Shown here: positions 43,656-52,068 of the stretch, in pieces
Layout: each line of letters begins with the position of its first letter
Numbering within the stretch: position 1 is the first letter of the stretch
NCBI RefSeq assembly: GCF_012933365.1
Contig: NZ_JABBVZ010000018.1
Location: 1 to 57,028 of the forward strand
DNA: 57,028 nt
Source of the DNA: Sulfobacillus harzensis
GTDB lineage: Bacteria; Bacillota; Sulfobacillia; Sulfobacillales; Sulfobacillaceae
Reading direction: 5' to 3'
Notes under the pieces: generated by a model
Databases searched by the model: none
What the model was told of the DNA's origin: nothing
What the model saw: the letters and a program-made list of their open reading frames with translations, nothing else
Translations under genes and position numbers: made by a program

Positions 43656-43948
43656 ATCTGTCCGACTTCGAACCCGTTCATCAGAAACACCGTGCCGTCG
43701 GTGGTCGCCGACCCGTACTGCCACGCGTTCGTGGCGGTATCGAGGTAGAAATCGGTCGCCCCGAGACCGCCCGCGGGGATCGCGTCCACCACGGTCGCCT
43801 GCACGGGGCTGGTGGTGGAGGCGGTGCCGCCCGTGGCCTCGGTCAGCACCACCACGGAGGTGACGCTGTAGAACGCGGGGGCATCGCCCGGCATGGCGGT
43901 GGCGGTGTTGGCCGCCACCGCCCCGGGAACAAATGCATAATGTGCCAT
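43640..43948 (-). CDS. Small beta-rich structural-type protein, 102 residues
   Basis: Begins MAHYAFVPGAVAANTATAMP and contains TDFYLDTATNAWQYGSATTD; Thr/Ala-rich beta strands without charge clusters. It lies directly after the main capsid candidate, as decoration or minor capsid proteins commonly do. GGAGGG precedes the ATG. Confidence 0.5.
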   Translation of the reverse strand: MAHYAFVPGAVAANTATAMPGDAPAFYSVTSVVVLTEATGGTASTTSPVQATVVDAIPAGGLGATDFYLDTATNAWQYGSATTDGTVFLMNGFEVGQMGRTS

Positions 43949-43960
43949 TCCTGACCCTCC

Positions 43961-45178
43961 TTATTGCTCGACCAGGACGCCGGTGATGCCGACGGCCACC
44001 TGATCCGCGGGAATCGGACTACCGTTGGCCGACACGTACGGGGCGGCTTGGTCCTTGTAGATCAAGAGCTCGCCGGGCACGCTGGGCAGGCGGTAGAACA
44101 CGTTGTCGAGCGCAATTTGCGGCTTCACCGACCCGAAGGCCAAGGGCTGCACGCCGGCGGTCATGAAGATGCCGTCGCCGCCAATCTCCTCCGGAATCTG
44201 GTCCCCGTTGATGAACCAGCCGGCGGCCCGCAGGTTCTGGCCGGCCACTCCGGGAGCCCCCGTCTGGCCGGGCGGGAGCGGCACTCCCTTGACACCCCAG
44301 CCACGGACGATGAGCGCGTCGTTGTTCGCGCCAAACGCGAAGCCGAGGTCTTGGAAGGTGTCTTCCACGTGGCCCGTGCCGCCGCCGAGGCCGTTCAGGT
44401 CCGACAGCACGAAGGGCCGGCTGGCATCGGTCGCCTTGGCGTTCCGAGCGTAGTGCCAGTAGGGGTTGATTTTCTGGTTCAACTGCCCCTGACCGCCCGG
44501 GTAGCTGGTGAAGGTGGCCATCGAGAGGGGGCCCGCCGCTTCGTGCGTGAAGCTCAGGGCCGGTTCGCCGGTCACGGTCCGCCGTAGGGTCTGCACCTGC
44601 ACCTTGGGGTTCCACTTCTTCGCCAGCTCGGTGAGCTCGGCGTTGGTGTACTGGTACCCCTTCAGCACGATGCGGAATCCGCCCGAGCCCGCGCCGGTCA
44701 CCCCGTACTGGCTGCTGACGGAGACGGCCACCGTGCTGTTGTACTTGATCCCAATCGCCCGCAGCGGCATATTGGGGTTGGCGGCGCCAAACGAATGCAC
44801 GACCTTCCACAACGGCTCGCCGATGGGGATGGTGAAGTGCGGGCCACCCCAGATTTGCGTGCGGGGCGGCGTCATCAGAATGTCGCCTTGCCCCGGCAGG
44901 GTGAGGTAGTGGCCGATGGGCTTCCCGTCGATGATGAGCTGCACTTCGCGCAGGTCCTCATAGTTGCCGTTGGCATCCTGCGGGGGATAGATTTCGATGG
45001 AAGTAATCTCCCGTACGAAGTTCCCGCCCGTGGACGAGCTGGTCACAGTGCCCGGAGTCATGTAGTTCACTTGGTCGCTCGACAGTCCCGACGCGTCGTA
45101 GGTCTTGGTCTCTTTGGCGTTCAAGCCGACGGTGTCGGTGATGTCGAAGAACGTGCGCAGGATCTGAAACCGATCCAT
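43961..45178 (-). CDS. Candidate major capsid protein, 405 residues
   Basis: Soluble, beta-rich, no signal or membrane span. Strand-dense halves, one around ITSIEIYPPQDANGNYEDLR and IDGKPIGHYLTLPGQGDILM, the other around NNDALIVRGWGVKGVPLPPG to QVAVGITGVLVEQ, would fit two jelly rolls; the length is in the range of double-jelly-roll capsid proteins (PRD1 P3 is 395). GGAGGGATC precedes the ATG. There is no scaffold or protease gene beside it, as an HK97-type capsid usually has. Assignment rests on fold appearance and context only. Confidence 0.5.
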   Translation of the reverse strand: MDRFQILRTFFDITDTVGLNAKETKTYDASGLSSDQVNYMTPGTVTSSSTGGNFVREITSIEIYPPQDANGNYEDLREVQLIIDGKPIGHYLTLPGQGDILMTPPRTQIWGGPHFTIPIGEPLWKVVHSFGAANPNMPLRAIGIKYNSTVAVSVSSQYGVTGAGSGGFRIVLKGYQYTNAELTELAKKWNPKVQVQTLRRTVTGEPALSFTHEAAGPLSMATFTSYPGGQGQLNQKINPYWHYARNAKATDASRPFVLSDLNGLGGGTGHVEDTFQDLGFAFGANNDALIVRGWGVKGVPLPPGQTGAPGVAGQNLRAAGWFINGDQIPEEIGGDGIFMTAGVQPLAFGSVKPQIALDNVFYRLPSVPGELLIYKDQAAPYVSANGSPIPADQVAVGITGVLVEQ

Positions 45179-45229
45179 GCTGGATCCCTCCTTAATCGTC
45201 TCAATGAATGAAGGGGTGTGCCCTTGGGG

Positions 45230-45622
45230 TTAGTAGCCGCCGGCCGGCATGTCAAACGCGGCCGAGCCGCCACTGGCCGGAACCCCCGTCACGCCGCCCG
45301 ATGTGTTTGCCGGGTTCACCGCCGTCGACTTCGTGGTGGTCGTGGGGACCGGGGCTGTGGTGGTGGGGGGCAGCAAATGACGCCGGGCAATGCCGGCCGC
45401 CAGAATGCCCGCCGCCCAGCCGGCGGCGCCGTTCACCGCTTGGGCATAGAGCGGCTTCCGCTCCACCGCGGGGAAATGCATGGCCTGCGCCACAATGGCG
45501 GCACCGGCCAGAAGCTCCGAATTGGTCACCCGGGTGGAAAGCGGCGTGGTTTTGACGTCTAAATAATCGGCCACCACACCCGCTGCGGCACCGCCGCCCA
45601 AGAGGCCGTAGTCGATACGCAT
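45230..45622 (-). CDS. Small membrane protein with Thr/Pro tail
   Basis: 130 residues. Hydrophobic, small-residue-rich N-terminal half (YGLLGGGAAAGVVADYLD; NGAAGWAAGILAAGIARRHL) suggests one or two weak membrane segments, followed by a low-complexity Thr/Pro/Val tail. GAGGAGGG precedes the ATG; module C drives it and probably the capsid genes downstream. Confidence 0.55.
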   Translation of the reverse strand: MRIDYGLLGGGAAAGVVADYLDVKTTPLSTRVTNSELLAGAAIVAQAMHFPAVERKPLYAQAVNGAAGWAAGILAAGIARRHLLPPTTTAPVPTTTTKSTAVNPANTSGGVTGVPASGGSAAFDMPAGGY

Positions 45623-45643
45623 CCTGAATCCCTCCTCGCATAC

Positions 45644-45763
45644 AAAAAGGGGCGCCCAGTGTCAGTGACACTGAGCGCCCCATCGTCCGGACGCTGGCGG
45701 GCTGTTTTTCGGATCAGCCGCCCGCCGGAGCCAATCCGTCCTTCTCGGAACCATTATAGCACA
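45644..45763 (-). promoter_or_regulatory. Promoter-hairpin module C
   Basis: Minus strand: extended -10 TGTGCTATAAT (to 45,753); its last bases are the stop codon of the upstream gene. A longer leader contains one extra hairpin (GCGGGC-GGCTG ... CAGC-CCGC), then GACGATGG and a strong stem (GGGGCGC..AGTGTC / GACACT..GCGCCCC) ending TTTTT, then the ribosome site of the 130-residue gene. Confidence 0.68.
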
Positions 45764-46260
45764 TCAGGGACATAGACCGCCCGGAACCCCTGCACAGTGG
45801 TCTGGGTGGAGACGCTGATGACCAGCTGGTCCCCGGGCGCGACGGTCACCTGCGCCTCGAACCAGGCGCCGGTCGCGAGATTGGTGCCGCCATTCAGGGC
45901 ATAGGCCGACACCCCGCCATCCAGCGATACCGTAAACGTGGCGGCGTCCTGGACGGCCCCGGCGAGGCGCACCAGACCCGGCGCATCAGGCCGAAATTGG
46001 TCTAAGAGCAGGTTGTCGCCTGGACTCACGGGCTGCGCCCCGGCATCGCGGACCAACGTCACCGGGTAGTGGTTGGTCCGGACGGCCGCGCCCGGGGCGA
46101 CAATGCCCGGGGCCCCGACCGCCGGGGTGCCTTCACCGAGATAGGGGTCGTGGATCGGCCCACTTGCGGGAGCGCCCGGGGTCAGGGGCGCCGGAGCGAC
46201 GCCCAGGCCCGGGGCGACGGGGGGGCTCACCTCCACGTCGATGCCGAGAACGTTGTCCAT
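45754..46260 (-). CDS. Structural-type protein with Pro-rich N-terminus
   Basis: 168 residues: a Pro/Gly/Ala-rich first half (APGLGVAPAPLTPGAPASGP) then a beta domain (DAATFTVSLDGGVSAYALNG; EAQVTVAPGDQLVISVSTQT). Looks like a flexible tether with a small beta head, such as a minor capsid or vertex protein. AAGGAGGG precedes the ATG. Confidence 0.5.
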   Translation of the reverse strand: MDNVLGIDVEVSPPVAPGLGVAPAPLTPGAPASGPIHDPYLGEGTPAVGAPGIVAPGAAVRTNHYPVTLVRDAGAQPVSPGDNLLLDQFRPDAPGLVRLAGAVQDAATFTVSLDGGVSAYALNGGTNLATGAWFEAQVTVAPGDQLVISVSTQTTVQGFRAVYVPDVL

Positions 46261-46276
46261 GACAGAACCCTCCTTG

Positions 46277-46882
46277 TCAAAGATTGCTCACAATGAGATA
46301 CCCGCCCACCACCACCGCCGCGACCCCGATGAGGAGGCCATACGGCGAATGGGCTACCGGTTGGATGATGTGCTGCTGCACCCAGGCCATCAGCTGCCAG
46401 GCATGCACCGCCACATAGACGCCGACCGAGACCAAGAGCCCCGTCACCAGCGCCGCCACCGCGTCCCCAATGCCGCTCGCCGTGAGCAGCCCCAACGCCG
46501 CCGTCCCGACCCCCGCCAAGGCCGACACCAGCGTGGCTGACCACACATGGCCTTTGACCCAGCGGATGTGGACCTGATTGCCCACCGCGACGGCGAGTTT
46601 CTGGCCCGGCCACGTGGTAATGCCGGCGAGGGCATGGCCCACCCCGGTCAACGCATTGAGGAGGGCCGCGAAGCCGGTGGCAATCTGATGGCCGCTCACC
46701 ACCTGCACCGAGGGGAGGTGAATGGGTCCCACCTGCACCGCCGGCAGCTTCACCGACTGACAGGTCCAGATCCACTCCATCTGCGTCCCTTCCGCCTGTT
46801 GGGACTCCAGCTGGTTGACGTGGCTGACGGCTGACGGGGAAAACCCGGTCCCGGTCGCAATCACCGTCTTCGTCGTACTCAC
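46277..46882 (-). CDS. Multi-span membrane protein
   Basis: 201 residues with at least three hydrophobic helices in the second half (VSALAGVGTAALGLLTASGI; AALVTGLLVSVGVYVAVHAW; LLIGVAAVVVGGYLIVSNL) and a soluble N-terminal part. GTG at 46,882 is chosen because GGGGGGTGA is just upstream; a TTG lies 15 nt before. Probably a virion or host-membrane protein. Confidence 0.55.
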   Translation of the reverse strand: MSTTKTVIATGTGFSPSAVSHVNQLESQQAEGTQMEWIWTCQSVKLPAVQVGPIHLPSVQVVSGHQIATGFAALLNALTGVGHALAGITTWPGQKLAVAVGNQVHIRWVKGHVWSATLVSALAGVGTAALGLLTASGIGDAVAALVTGLLVSVGVYVAVHAWQLMAWVQQHIIQPVAHSPYGLLIGVAAVVVGGYLIVSNL

Positions 46883-46886
46883 CTCA

Positions 46887-47651
46887 TCACCCCCCAATGA
46901 GTGCGGACCACGTCGCCGGGCCCACCACGCCGTCCACCGCGAGGCCGTGGTCCTGTTGGAAAAGCCGCACGGCGAACTCGGTCAGCGGCCCGAATTGGCC
47001 GTCCGTCGCCAGCGGCGTGTTGAGGGTGCCCGACTTATTGAGCAGCTCTTGAATCGTTACGACACAGGTACCCGAGGAGCCCACGGCCCACGTGCGCGAC
47101 TGACAGGCACGGCTCACGTAGTTGGCGCTGGACCCGGACGGTGGGGCGGAGGCCTTCAGGATGGGCGTTCCCCGAGATGTGAGGCCCTTCAATTGCCCCT
47201 CCCGCGCCAGCGTAATGAGACGGCCCATTTCTGCCGCACTCACCCCGGGAATACTCACCCCGGGGAACTGGTTCGGCACCAGATTGGCGAGAAGACTGGG
47301 CACCCCCGCATTGGCGGGGTTCAGCTGCAGGATGCCGTTTGCCAGCACACCGGAGATGGCCCCGGCGAACCCTTTCGCCAGGAGCTGCAGGCGGCCCACT
47401 TGCGCCGCGCTAAGGCCCGGCAGGGAGACCGCCGCGTCGTGCTGCAGGGCCGTGAGGCGCTGCTGCGGGGAGGCGCTGGCCGGGACCGCGGGCACGGTGG
47501 ACGCGGGGTGCCCCGTCGCACGGCTCGATGTCCCGGCCCCGGCAGCACTCCCGGGTGTCGATGCGGCCTGGGCCGAGGAGGAGCGCGTCAGCATATATGC
47601 CACGGCCCCAATGCCTGCCAACCCGAGGAGCATATCGCCCGCTTTGGACAT
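46887..47651 (-). CDS. Membrane protein with LPGLSAA repeats and peptidoglycan-binding domain
   Basis: 254 residues: an N-terminal hydrophobic anchor (MLLGLAGIGAVAYMLT), a low-complexity linker, two related repeats (76-110, SLPGLSAAQVGRLQLLAKGF...; 133-164, SIPGVSAAEMGRLITLAREG...), and a C-terminal PG_binding_1 domain (VVTIQELLNKSG, GPLTEFAVRLFQQDHGL, VDGVVGPATWSAL). The same repeats end the 455-residue protein at 47,974. It likely fixes the particle or lysis complex to the cell wall. AAAGGAGGG precedes the ATG. Confidence 0.68.
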   Translation of the reverse strand: MSKAGDMLLGLAGIGAVAYMLTRSSSAQAASTPGSAAGAGTSSRATGHPASTVPAVPASASPQQRLTALQHDAAVSLPGLSAAQVGRLQLLAKGFAGAISGVLANGILQLNPANAGVPSLLANLVPNQFPGVSIPGVSAAEMGRLITLAREGQLKGLTSRGTPILKASAPPSGSSANYVSRACQSRTWAVGSSGTCVVTIQELLNKSGTLNTPLATDGQFGPLTEFAVRLFQQDHGLAVDGVVGPATWSALIGG

Positions 47652-47666
47652 GGGTCGGTCCCTCCT

Positions 47667-47960
47667 TTACGCGCCGAGGGCCTTGAGGTCCTCTTGAATC
47701 TTCGTGAGAATGGTGCCCGTGGCCGTCTTCTCGAGCGCCCTCAAATGCGCAATCGCCGACGTCTTCGCTTGCGGCACGGTTTTCCCGGTCATGTACCAGA
47801 ATTCCGCCTCCGCGGCCGTCGCGACGCCCGGTTGGGCGAGCAGGTCCGTCGCCCCGACCGCCAGCGCAATGCCCAGCGCCAAGGCAATGGTGCTGCCCGC
47901 GCCGCCATGCGCTTGGTCGTTCGCACTGCCAATGGGCTCGAGGATATACGCCTGTGCCAT
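47667..47960 (-). CDS. Small single-span membrane protein
   Basis: 97 residues with one hydrophobic stretch (STIALALGIALAVGATDLLA) and a helical charged tail (TKIQEDLKALGA). GGGGGTGA precedes the ATG. Lies between two wall-related proteins; a virion membrane component is inferred. Confidence 0.55.
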   Translation of the reverse strand: MAQAYILEPIGSANDQAHGGAGSTIALALGIALAVGATDLLAQPGVATAAEAEFWYMTGKTVPQAKTSAIAHLRALEKTATGTILTKIQEDLKALGA

Positions 47961-47973
47961 GTCCCGTCACCCC

Positions 47974-49341
47974 CTAGGTAATCGCCGTGCCCGACGCCGT
48001 GACACCCTTCAGCTTGCCTTCTTTGGCAAGCTGTTGGAGATACGCCACATACGCGGCCGACCGGCCGGGGATGGAGACGGGGGCACCCGAGGCCAGCAAA
48101 CTCACCTTCTCCGCATTGCTAGCGGTCGAGCTCAACTGCACCACGCCATTCGGCAAGACACCGCTGACGGCATTCCCGTGCTGTTTGACGATGCTGACCA
48201 CCTTGCCCGCTTCGGCGGCCGAGAGACCCGGGAGGCTGACGCCTTCGCCCACAGCATTCGCCCGGGCAATGGTCTGGGCCCGCGCTTGGCTCCCGACCTC
48301 CGCCCCAATGTGAACCACCCCCGAGGGCAGCTTGTAAATGGGGTTCTGCAGGTTGGTTGGGGTAAAGGGCTGGTTCGGTTGCACCGACGGGTAATCATTC
48401 GGATTCGTCGGGTTCGCCGGTGGCGTATAGGGTACCGCGGCTGTCACGCCAATCGACCCCTGACCCACCGTCCTCCCTCCGACGCTGCAGGTGACCGTCA
48501 CCGCCCATTGCCCCGCCGAATTGGGCGTAAAGGTCTCCTGCGACTGGGCCGTGGTATTGGTCAGCGTCTGGTTGACCGCCACACTCCCGGAGGGCGAGCG
48601 GATGATCCATTGCCAGCTCACCGAGGGGGCCGAGTTGCCCGTGCTGGTCACCTGTGACAGGTACGTCGCCAACGCGGTCGATGAGGCCGTGACCGTGGTG
48701 CTCTCGCTGGTGGTCGGGGATGCCGGATTGGCCGCCATGGCCAGGGTCTGCCCCGTCGGCAGGGTGGGCTGCGTCGGGGTGGTCGTGCTGGGGGCCGGTT
48801 GGGTCGTCTGCGAGCTGCCCGTCCCGCTGCCGCCGTAGTTGTTGACGTACACGACCGGGCTTCCGGCGCCCGTGGTGACCAACAGCGGCTGGGATGGCGG
48901 ACTTTGCTGGCCGTTGATGTTGACCGCCGTGCAATACACTTCGTACCCCGTGTTGGTCTGGAGCCCGTCGATGACCGCCACGTTGCTGGGGCTGGTGGCC
49001 AACAACAGGTTGGTGCCGTATTGGTACCAGTTATACTGCGTCGCCCCGGTCACCGCGGCGCATTCCACGGTCACGCTGGTGGCCGTCCCGCCGACCTGCT
49101 GCAGTTCCACCGGCGCCCCGGGCACCCCGAGCGACGGGGAATAGGACCCGCTGCCGGTGGACGTGGTGGTCGTGCTGGTGGATGCCGTGCTGGCCGCGGA
49201 CGACCGGCGCATCAAGACCAGGGCGCCGAGGCCCGCCGCCCCCAGCAAGAGGAGGCTCGGGCCGTGCCCGGCCGCCGGATTCGGCGCGTTGTACTTCGTC
49301 GTCGTGGAGACCGCCGCCGGTCCCAGATTATCAGCTGCCAC
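47974..49341 (-). CDS. Multidomain membrane-anchored protein: FnIII-like, Ig-like and LPGLSAA repeats
   Basis: 455 residues. N-terminus AADNLGPAAVSTTTKYNAPN plus a hydrophobic helix (LLLLGAAGLGALVLM) is homologous to the next gene upstream. Then a Ser/Thr linker, a FnIII-like domain (about 75-165, with TSVTVECAAVTGATQYNWYQ), an Ig-like domain (about 200-310, SVSWQWIIRSPSG), and two repeats at 368-403 and 421-455. GTG at 49,341 overlaps the upstream stop, with GGGGGGG before it. The domains suggest surface adhesion while anchored in a membrane. Confidence 0.62.
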   Translation of the reverse strand: MAADNLGPAAVSTTTKYNAPNPAAGHGPSLLLLGAAGLGALVLMRRSSAASTASTSTTTTSTGSGSYSPSLGVPGAPVELQQVGGTATSVTVECAAVTGATQYNWYQYGTNLLLATSPSNVAVIDGLQTNTGYEVYCTAVNINGQQSPPSQPLLVTTGAGSPVVYVNNYGGSGTGSSQTTQPAPSTTTPTQPTLPTGQTLAMAANPASPTTSESTTVTASSTALATYLSQVTSTGNSAPSVSWQWIIRSPSGSVAVNQTLTNTTAQSQETFTPNSAGQWAVTVTCSVGGRTVGQGSIGVTAAVPYTPPANPTNPNDYPSVQPNQPFTPTNLQNPIYKLPSGVVHIGAEVGSQARAQTIARANAVGEGVSLPGLSAAEAGKVVSIVKQHGNAVSGVLPNGVVQLSSTASNAEKVSLLASGAPVSIPGRSAAYVAYLQQLAKEGKLKGVTASGTAIT

Positions 49342-49549
49342 TGGTTGTCGCCCCCCCGAGATTAAATTTCTGCTGGATGTAACTCTTGACCTTCGCCACA
49401 TCCTGCTGCCCTGTGGGTGTGAACAGCGCCCAGATGACCCCGCCGGCCACCAGCAAGGTCATGAGGGGCGACCCATGCGGGGCGCTGGGGTTGGGGGCCT
49501 GATACTTCATCTCCGTCACGACCGACGCGGGTCCGAGATTATCCGCCAT
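49331..49549 (-). CDS. Small membrane protein sharing the ADNLGPA N-terminus
   Basis: 72 residues: MADNLGPASVVTEMKYQAPN, PSAPHGSPLMTLLVAGGVIWALF and a helical tail (AKVKSYIQQKF). The first half aligns with the 455-residue protein downstream. AAGGAGGG precedes the ATG. A short paralogue of the membrane anchor without extracellular domains. Confidence 0.6.
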   Translation of the reverse strand: MADNLGPASVVTEMKYQAPNPSAPHGSPLMTLLVAGGVIWALFTPTGQQDVAKVKSYIQQKFNLGGATTSGS

Positions 49550-49562
49550 CCGTGTTCCCTCC

Positions 49563-49874
49563 TTACCCCTTCGCGGGTGTCGTCTGCACGGTGCCGGCCT
49601 GCCGGGCAATCGGGTGCGTCGCCGGCACCGGGGTGGACCCGGTCGGGGCGACGTTCGGATGGAGCAGGAGATACGCCGCGGCCCCGAGGCCGACAAAGAC
49701 CCACGGGCTCCCGTTGGTGACGCCGGAAATCGTGCTGGTGACCCCGGCGCCAACCCCGCTAATCGTCTGGCCGATGCCACCTCCGATACCGCCGACCAAC
49801 CCGCCCAGACCGCTACCGAGGCCTCGACCGATATCGCTCAGGTGCCCGCCGAAACTCATTTGCTTCTTCGCCAC
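49563..49874 (-). CDS. Glycine-rich small membrane protein
   Basis: 103 residues. Gly-rich first half (GRGLGSGLGGLVGGIGGGIG) followed by one span (WVFVGLGAAAYLLLHPNVAP) and a short Pro/Thr tail. Gly-zipper sequences of this type occur in virion membrane and pore-forming proteins. GTG start with GGGGGGACC upstream; driven by module D. Confidence 0.55.
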   Translation of the reverse strand: MAKKQMSFGGHLSDIGRGLGSGLGGLVGGIGGGIGQTISGVGAGVTSTISGVTNGSPWVFVGLGAAAYLLLHPNVAPTGSTPVPATHPIARQAGTVQTTPAKG

Positions 49875-49898
49875 ATCCGGTCCCCCCTATCACGCATC

Positions 49899-49960
49899 AA
49901 AAAACGGCGAGCCCGAAGGCCCGCCGTCGTCCGCGGTTCATCTACCGCCATTATAGCACA
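49899..49960 (-). promoter_or_regulatory. Promoter-hairpin module D
   Basis: Minus strand: extended -10 TGTGCTATAAT (to 49,950), 18-nt leader, GACGACGG and a tight stem ACGGCGGGCC / GGCTCGCCGT (loop TTCG) ending TTTTTT. The ribosome site of the glycine-rich protein gene follows. Confidence 0.7.
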
Positions 49961-49970
49961 GACCCCCGGG

Positions 49971-50294
49971 TTAGCCGTGCAGGAAGAGGTCCCGCGCCTG
50001 ACCGAGTTGCCGGCGAAACCAGACATCGTGCGTGAGGAGGACCGACCCGACGTCGGGACGCTGCCAGGCGATGGCGTTGATCAGGGCATCCCACTCGGGA
50101 TCCCCCGCCTGCTGCAGCTGTCGGATGCCCTCCGGCCCAATATACCCCCGGGCGAATTTCCGGGCCAACGCGGAATACTGCCCCATGATAATGGGCGCCA
50201 CGGCGGTCTCCGACTGGGCCATCTGCTCCAGCTGGGGCACGGACTTGTCCTTCAGCCACTCCAGGACCACGCGCAACATCCACGGCGGGGTCAA
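49971..50294 (-). CDS. Hypothetical helical protein
   Basis: 107 residues, mostly helical (PPWMLRVVLEWLKDKSVPQL; later DVGSVLLTHDVWFRRQLGQA). TTG start overlapping the previous stop (TTGA), with GGAGGTGG about 5 nt upstream. No family recognised; it closes the operon that starts at 52,047. Confidence 0.55.
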   Translation of the reverse strand: MTPPWMLRVVLEWLKDKSVPQLEQMAQSETAVAPIIMGQYSALARKFARGYIGPEGIRQLQQAGDPEWDALINAIAWQRPDVGSVLLTHDVWFRRQLGQARDLFLHG

Positions 50295-51277
50295 TAGCCC
50301 ACCTCCTGCGGCCAGAGATCCATGCCGGACGGATCACTGACCGGGGGGACCATGGCCGCGTCCGGCGCGGCGGGGGCGGGACCCGCCGGGGCGGGTGTAA
50401 CCGGGGCCGCGGCGGGCCCGGCGTTCGGGTCCGTAAACGAGGCGCCGCACTGGGGGCAGGTGCCCTGCGCTGTTCGCTGTTGGACGAACTTCGCCTTACA
50501 GGCGTGGCATTCGTAGCGCACCAGATTGTCCGGGGTGCCCACGGTCCTGGGGGCCGCGGCAGCCGGCTGGGCGGGGGCTCCGCCCGGTTCCGGCTTAATC
50601 ATTTCCGTAAAGCCGCCAAAGAGCCGCTGGGTGTTCTCCTGCTGCGCTCGGCGCTCCTCCCGCTCCGCCTGAAGCTTCTCCCGCTCGAGCTTGAACTGCT
50701 CTTTGGTCTTCCATACCTCGATGTCGATGACGTTCTCCCGGTTGCCCTCGGACTCCAGCTCCTCCTTGATCATCTTCCGCATTTCGAGATATCCCTGCAG
50801 CGGGTTGGATTGCAGCTTCTCGAGGAGGGCCGTCTGCGCCAATTGGTCGAAGGCCTGCGACCGCTGGTCCGCCTCGGGCTTCAGCTCCCGCACCAGCTGC
50901 ATGGCCTTGGTGAAGGATTCCATGGGGTCGGCCGGGGCGTTGCCCTTGAGCAGGGCGGTCAGGAGGGCCGTCTGGCTCTTCTGCTGTTCGGCGAGATACG
51001 TCCATATGCCCTTATCGGCGGGGGCGTCGCCCTCCGAGCCGCCGAAGACCTCTTTCAGGGCCTTCATCCCCATGGCGTACTTCATGATTTGGTCCATCAT
51101 GTCGGGCTGGCTGGCCTGCGCCCCTTGCCCGAGGTTCTGCACCTGTTTCGCGAACTGGTCCATCAGGCTGCCCATAAGGCTTTTGCCCAGTTGGCTCCAA
51201 TCGTCGGCCGGGGCCGTCTTCTCCGGGATGGCCCCTTCAAGGGCGTCCGCCAGCCGCATGCCCCGCTTGTCGTCCAT
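50291..51277 (-). CDS. Coiled-coil protein with C-terminal zinc ribbon
   Basis: 328 residues: a long helical region with Gln/Met-rich stretches and a coiled coil (KLEREKLQAEREERRAQQE-like, near 195-215), then a Cys4 zinc ribbon (YECHACKAKF ... CPQCGASF) and a Pro/Ala-rich tail. Might be a scaffold, internal virion or DNA-binding protein. AGGAAGGAGCG precedes the ATG. Confidence 0.55.
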   Translation of the reverse strand: MDDKRGMRLADALEGAIPEKTAPADDWSQLGKSLMGSLMDQFAKQVQNLGQGAQASQPDMMDQIMKYAMGMKALKEVFGGSEGDAPADKGIWTYLAEQQKSQTALLTALLKGNAPADPMESFTKAMQLVRELKPEADQRSQAFDQLAQTALLEKLQSNPLQGYLEMRKMIKEELESEGNRENVIDIEVWKTKEQFKLEREKLQAEREERRAQQENTQRLFGGFTEMIKPEPGGAPAQPAAAAPRTVGTPDNLVRYECHACKAKFVQQRTAQGTCPQCGASFTDPNAGPAAAPVTPAPAGPAPAAPDAAMVPPVSDPSGMDLWPQEVGY

Positions 51278-51282
51278 TCGGT

Positions 51283-52047
51283 CTACGCTCCTTCCTGATG
51301 GGTTCGGGCCTGCATCCGCAGCATCCGGGCCCAGACCGGGTCGTTGGCTTCCACGTGTTGGGCCATCTGCTCCAGAAACTGGGACGCCGGCATCGCTTCC
51401 GCTGTACTAATCATCGACTGCACCATGAGCGTGCGTTCGGCGGCCGTGTACTGATGCATGCGATCCTCCGCCATTTTCCGCACGAGCGTATGGCACGCAT
51501 GCCGGTACACGTCCAAGACAAAGCGCACAAAGTCCTTGGTGGACCAGGCATAGGGCTGGTCGTTCTCATCCCGGAAGTCCCCGCGGAGAATATTGAAAAA
51601 GCTCAGGGCCCAGAGCGGCCACTGCACCTCGAATCCCACCACTTGGTCCTTGGGGTCGCCGGGTCCCAGCGACTCGACCGACTGCCGGGTTTTCTTGATT
51701 TCCCCGCTCATGGCCGGGTCGCTGCCGCCCAGGGGTTGGGGCTGGCTCATGGGGCGCGGACTGGATGGGGCTGGGGTCTCCGCATCCAGCGGCATCGTCT
51801 CGGCATCCGGTGGGGCGGGCTTATTCTTCTTGCGGCTCCGGTCCGGCCTCTCGATGATGCCCAGTTTTTCGGCCGCGTTGCGGTTGATGGATCCACTCAC
51901 CAGAATTTCGCCCGTATCGGTGTCGATGAGGCCCAAGGGTTGATGCTCTTGGCGCTTCATGTGCTGGCCGGCGGTGAGAACATAGCTGCCGCGGCCTTCC
52001 TCCGGCCACGCCTGGCCACAGTCGGCGCAACGCCACTCATAGGCCAT
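51283..52047 (-). CDS. Hypothetical protein with N-terminal C2H2-like zinc site
   Basis: 254 residues. YEWRCADCGQAWPEEGRGSY followed by HMKRQEH gives a plausible Cys2-His2 site; the middle is Pro-rich and the last 130 residues are helical (KDFVRFVLDVYRHACHTLVR). No family recognised. GAGAGGAGG precedes the ATG, and module E lies upstream. Confidence 0.55.
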   Translation of the reverse strand: MAYEWRCADCGQAWPEEGRGSYVLTAGQHMKRQEHQPLGLIDTDTGEILVSGSINRNAAEKLGIIERPDRSRKKNKPAPPDAETMPLDAETPAPSSPRPMSQPQPLGGSDPAMSGEIKKTRQSVESLGPGDPKDQVVGFEVQWPLWALSFFNILRGDFRDENDQPYAWSTKDFVRFVLDVYRHACHTLVRKMAEDRMHQYTAAERTLMVQSMISTAEAMPASQFLEQMAQHVEANDPVWARMLRMQARTHQEGA

Positions 52048-52068
52048 GTTTTGCCTCCTCTCAACGAC

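Noticed and set aside
37541..45700. Leader peptides starting at the ATG inside GACGATGG of modules A, B and C
   Set aside because: Modules D and E have ACG at that place, and no ribosome site precedes it, so the shared bases are better explained as RNA structure.
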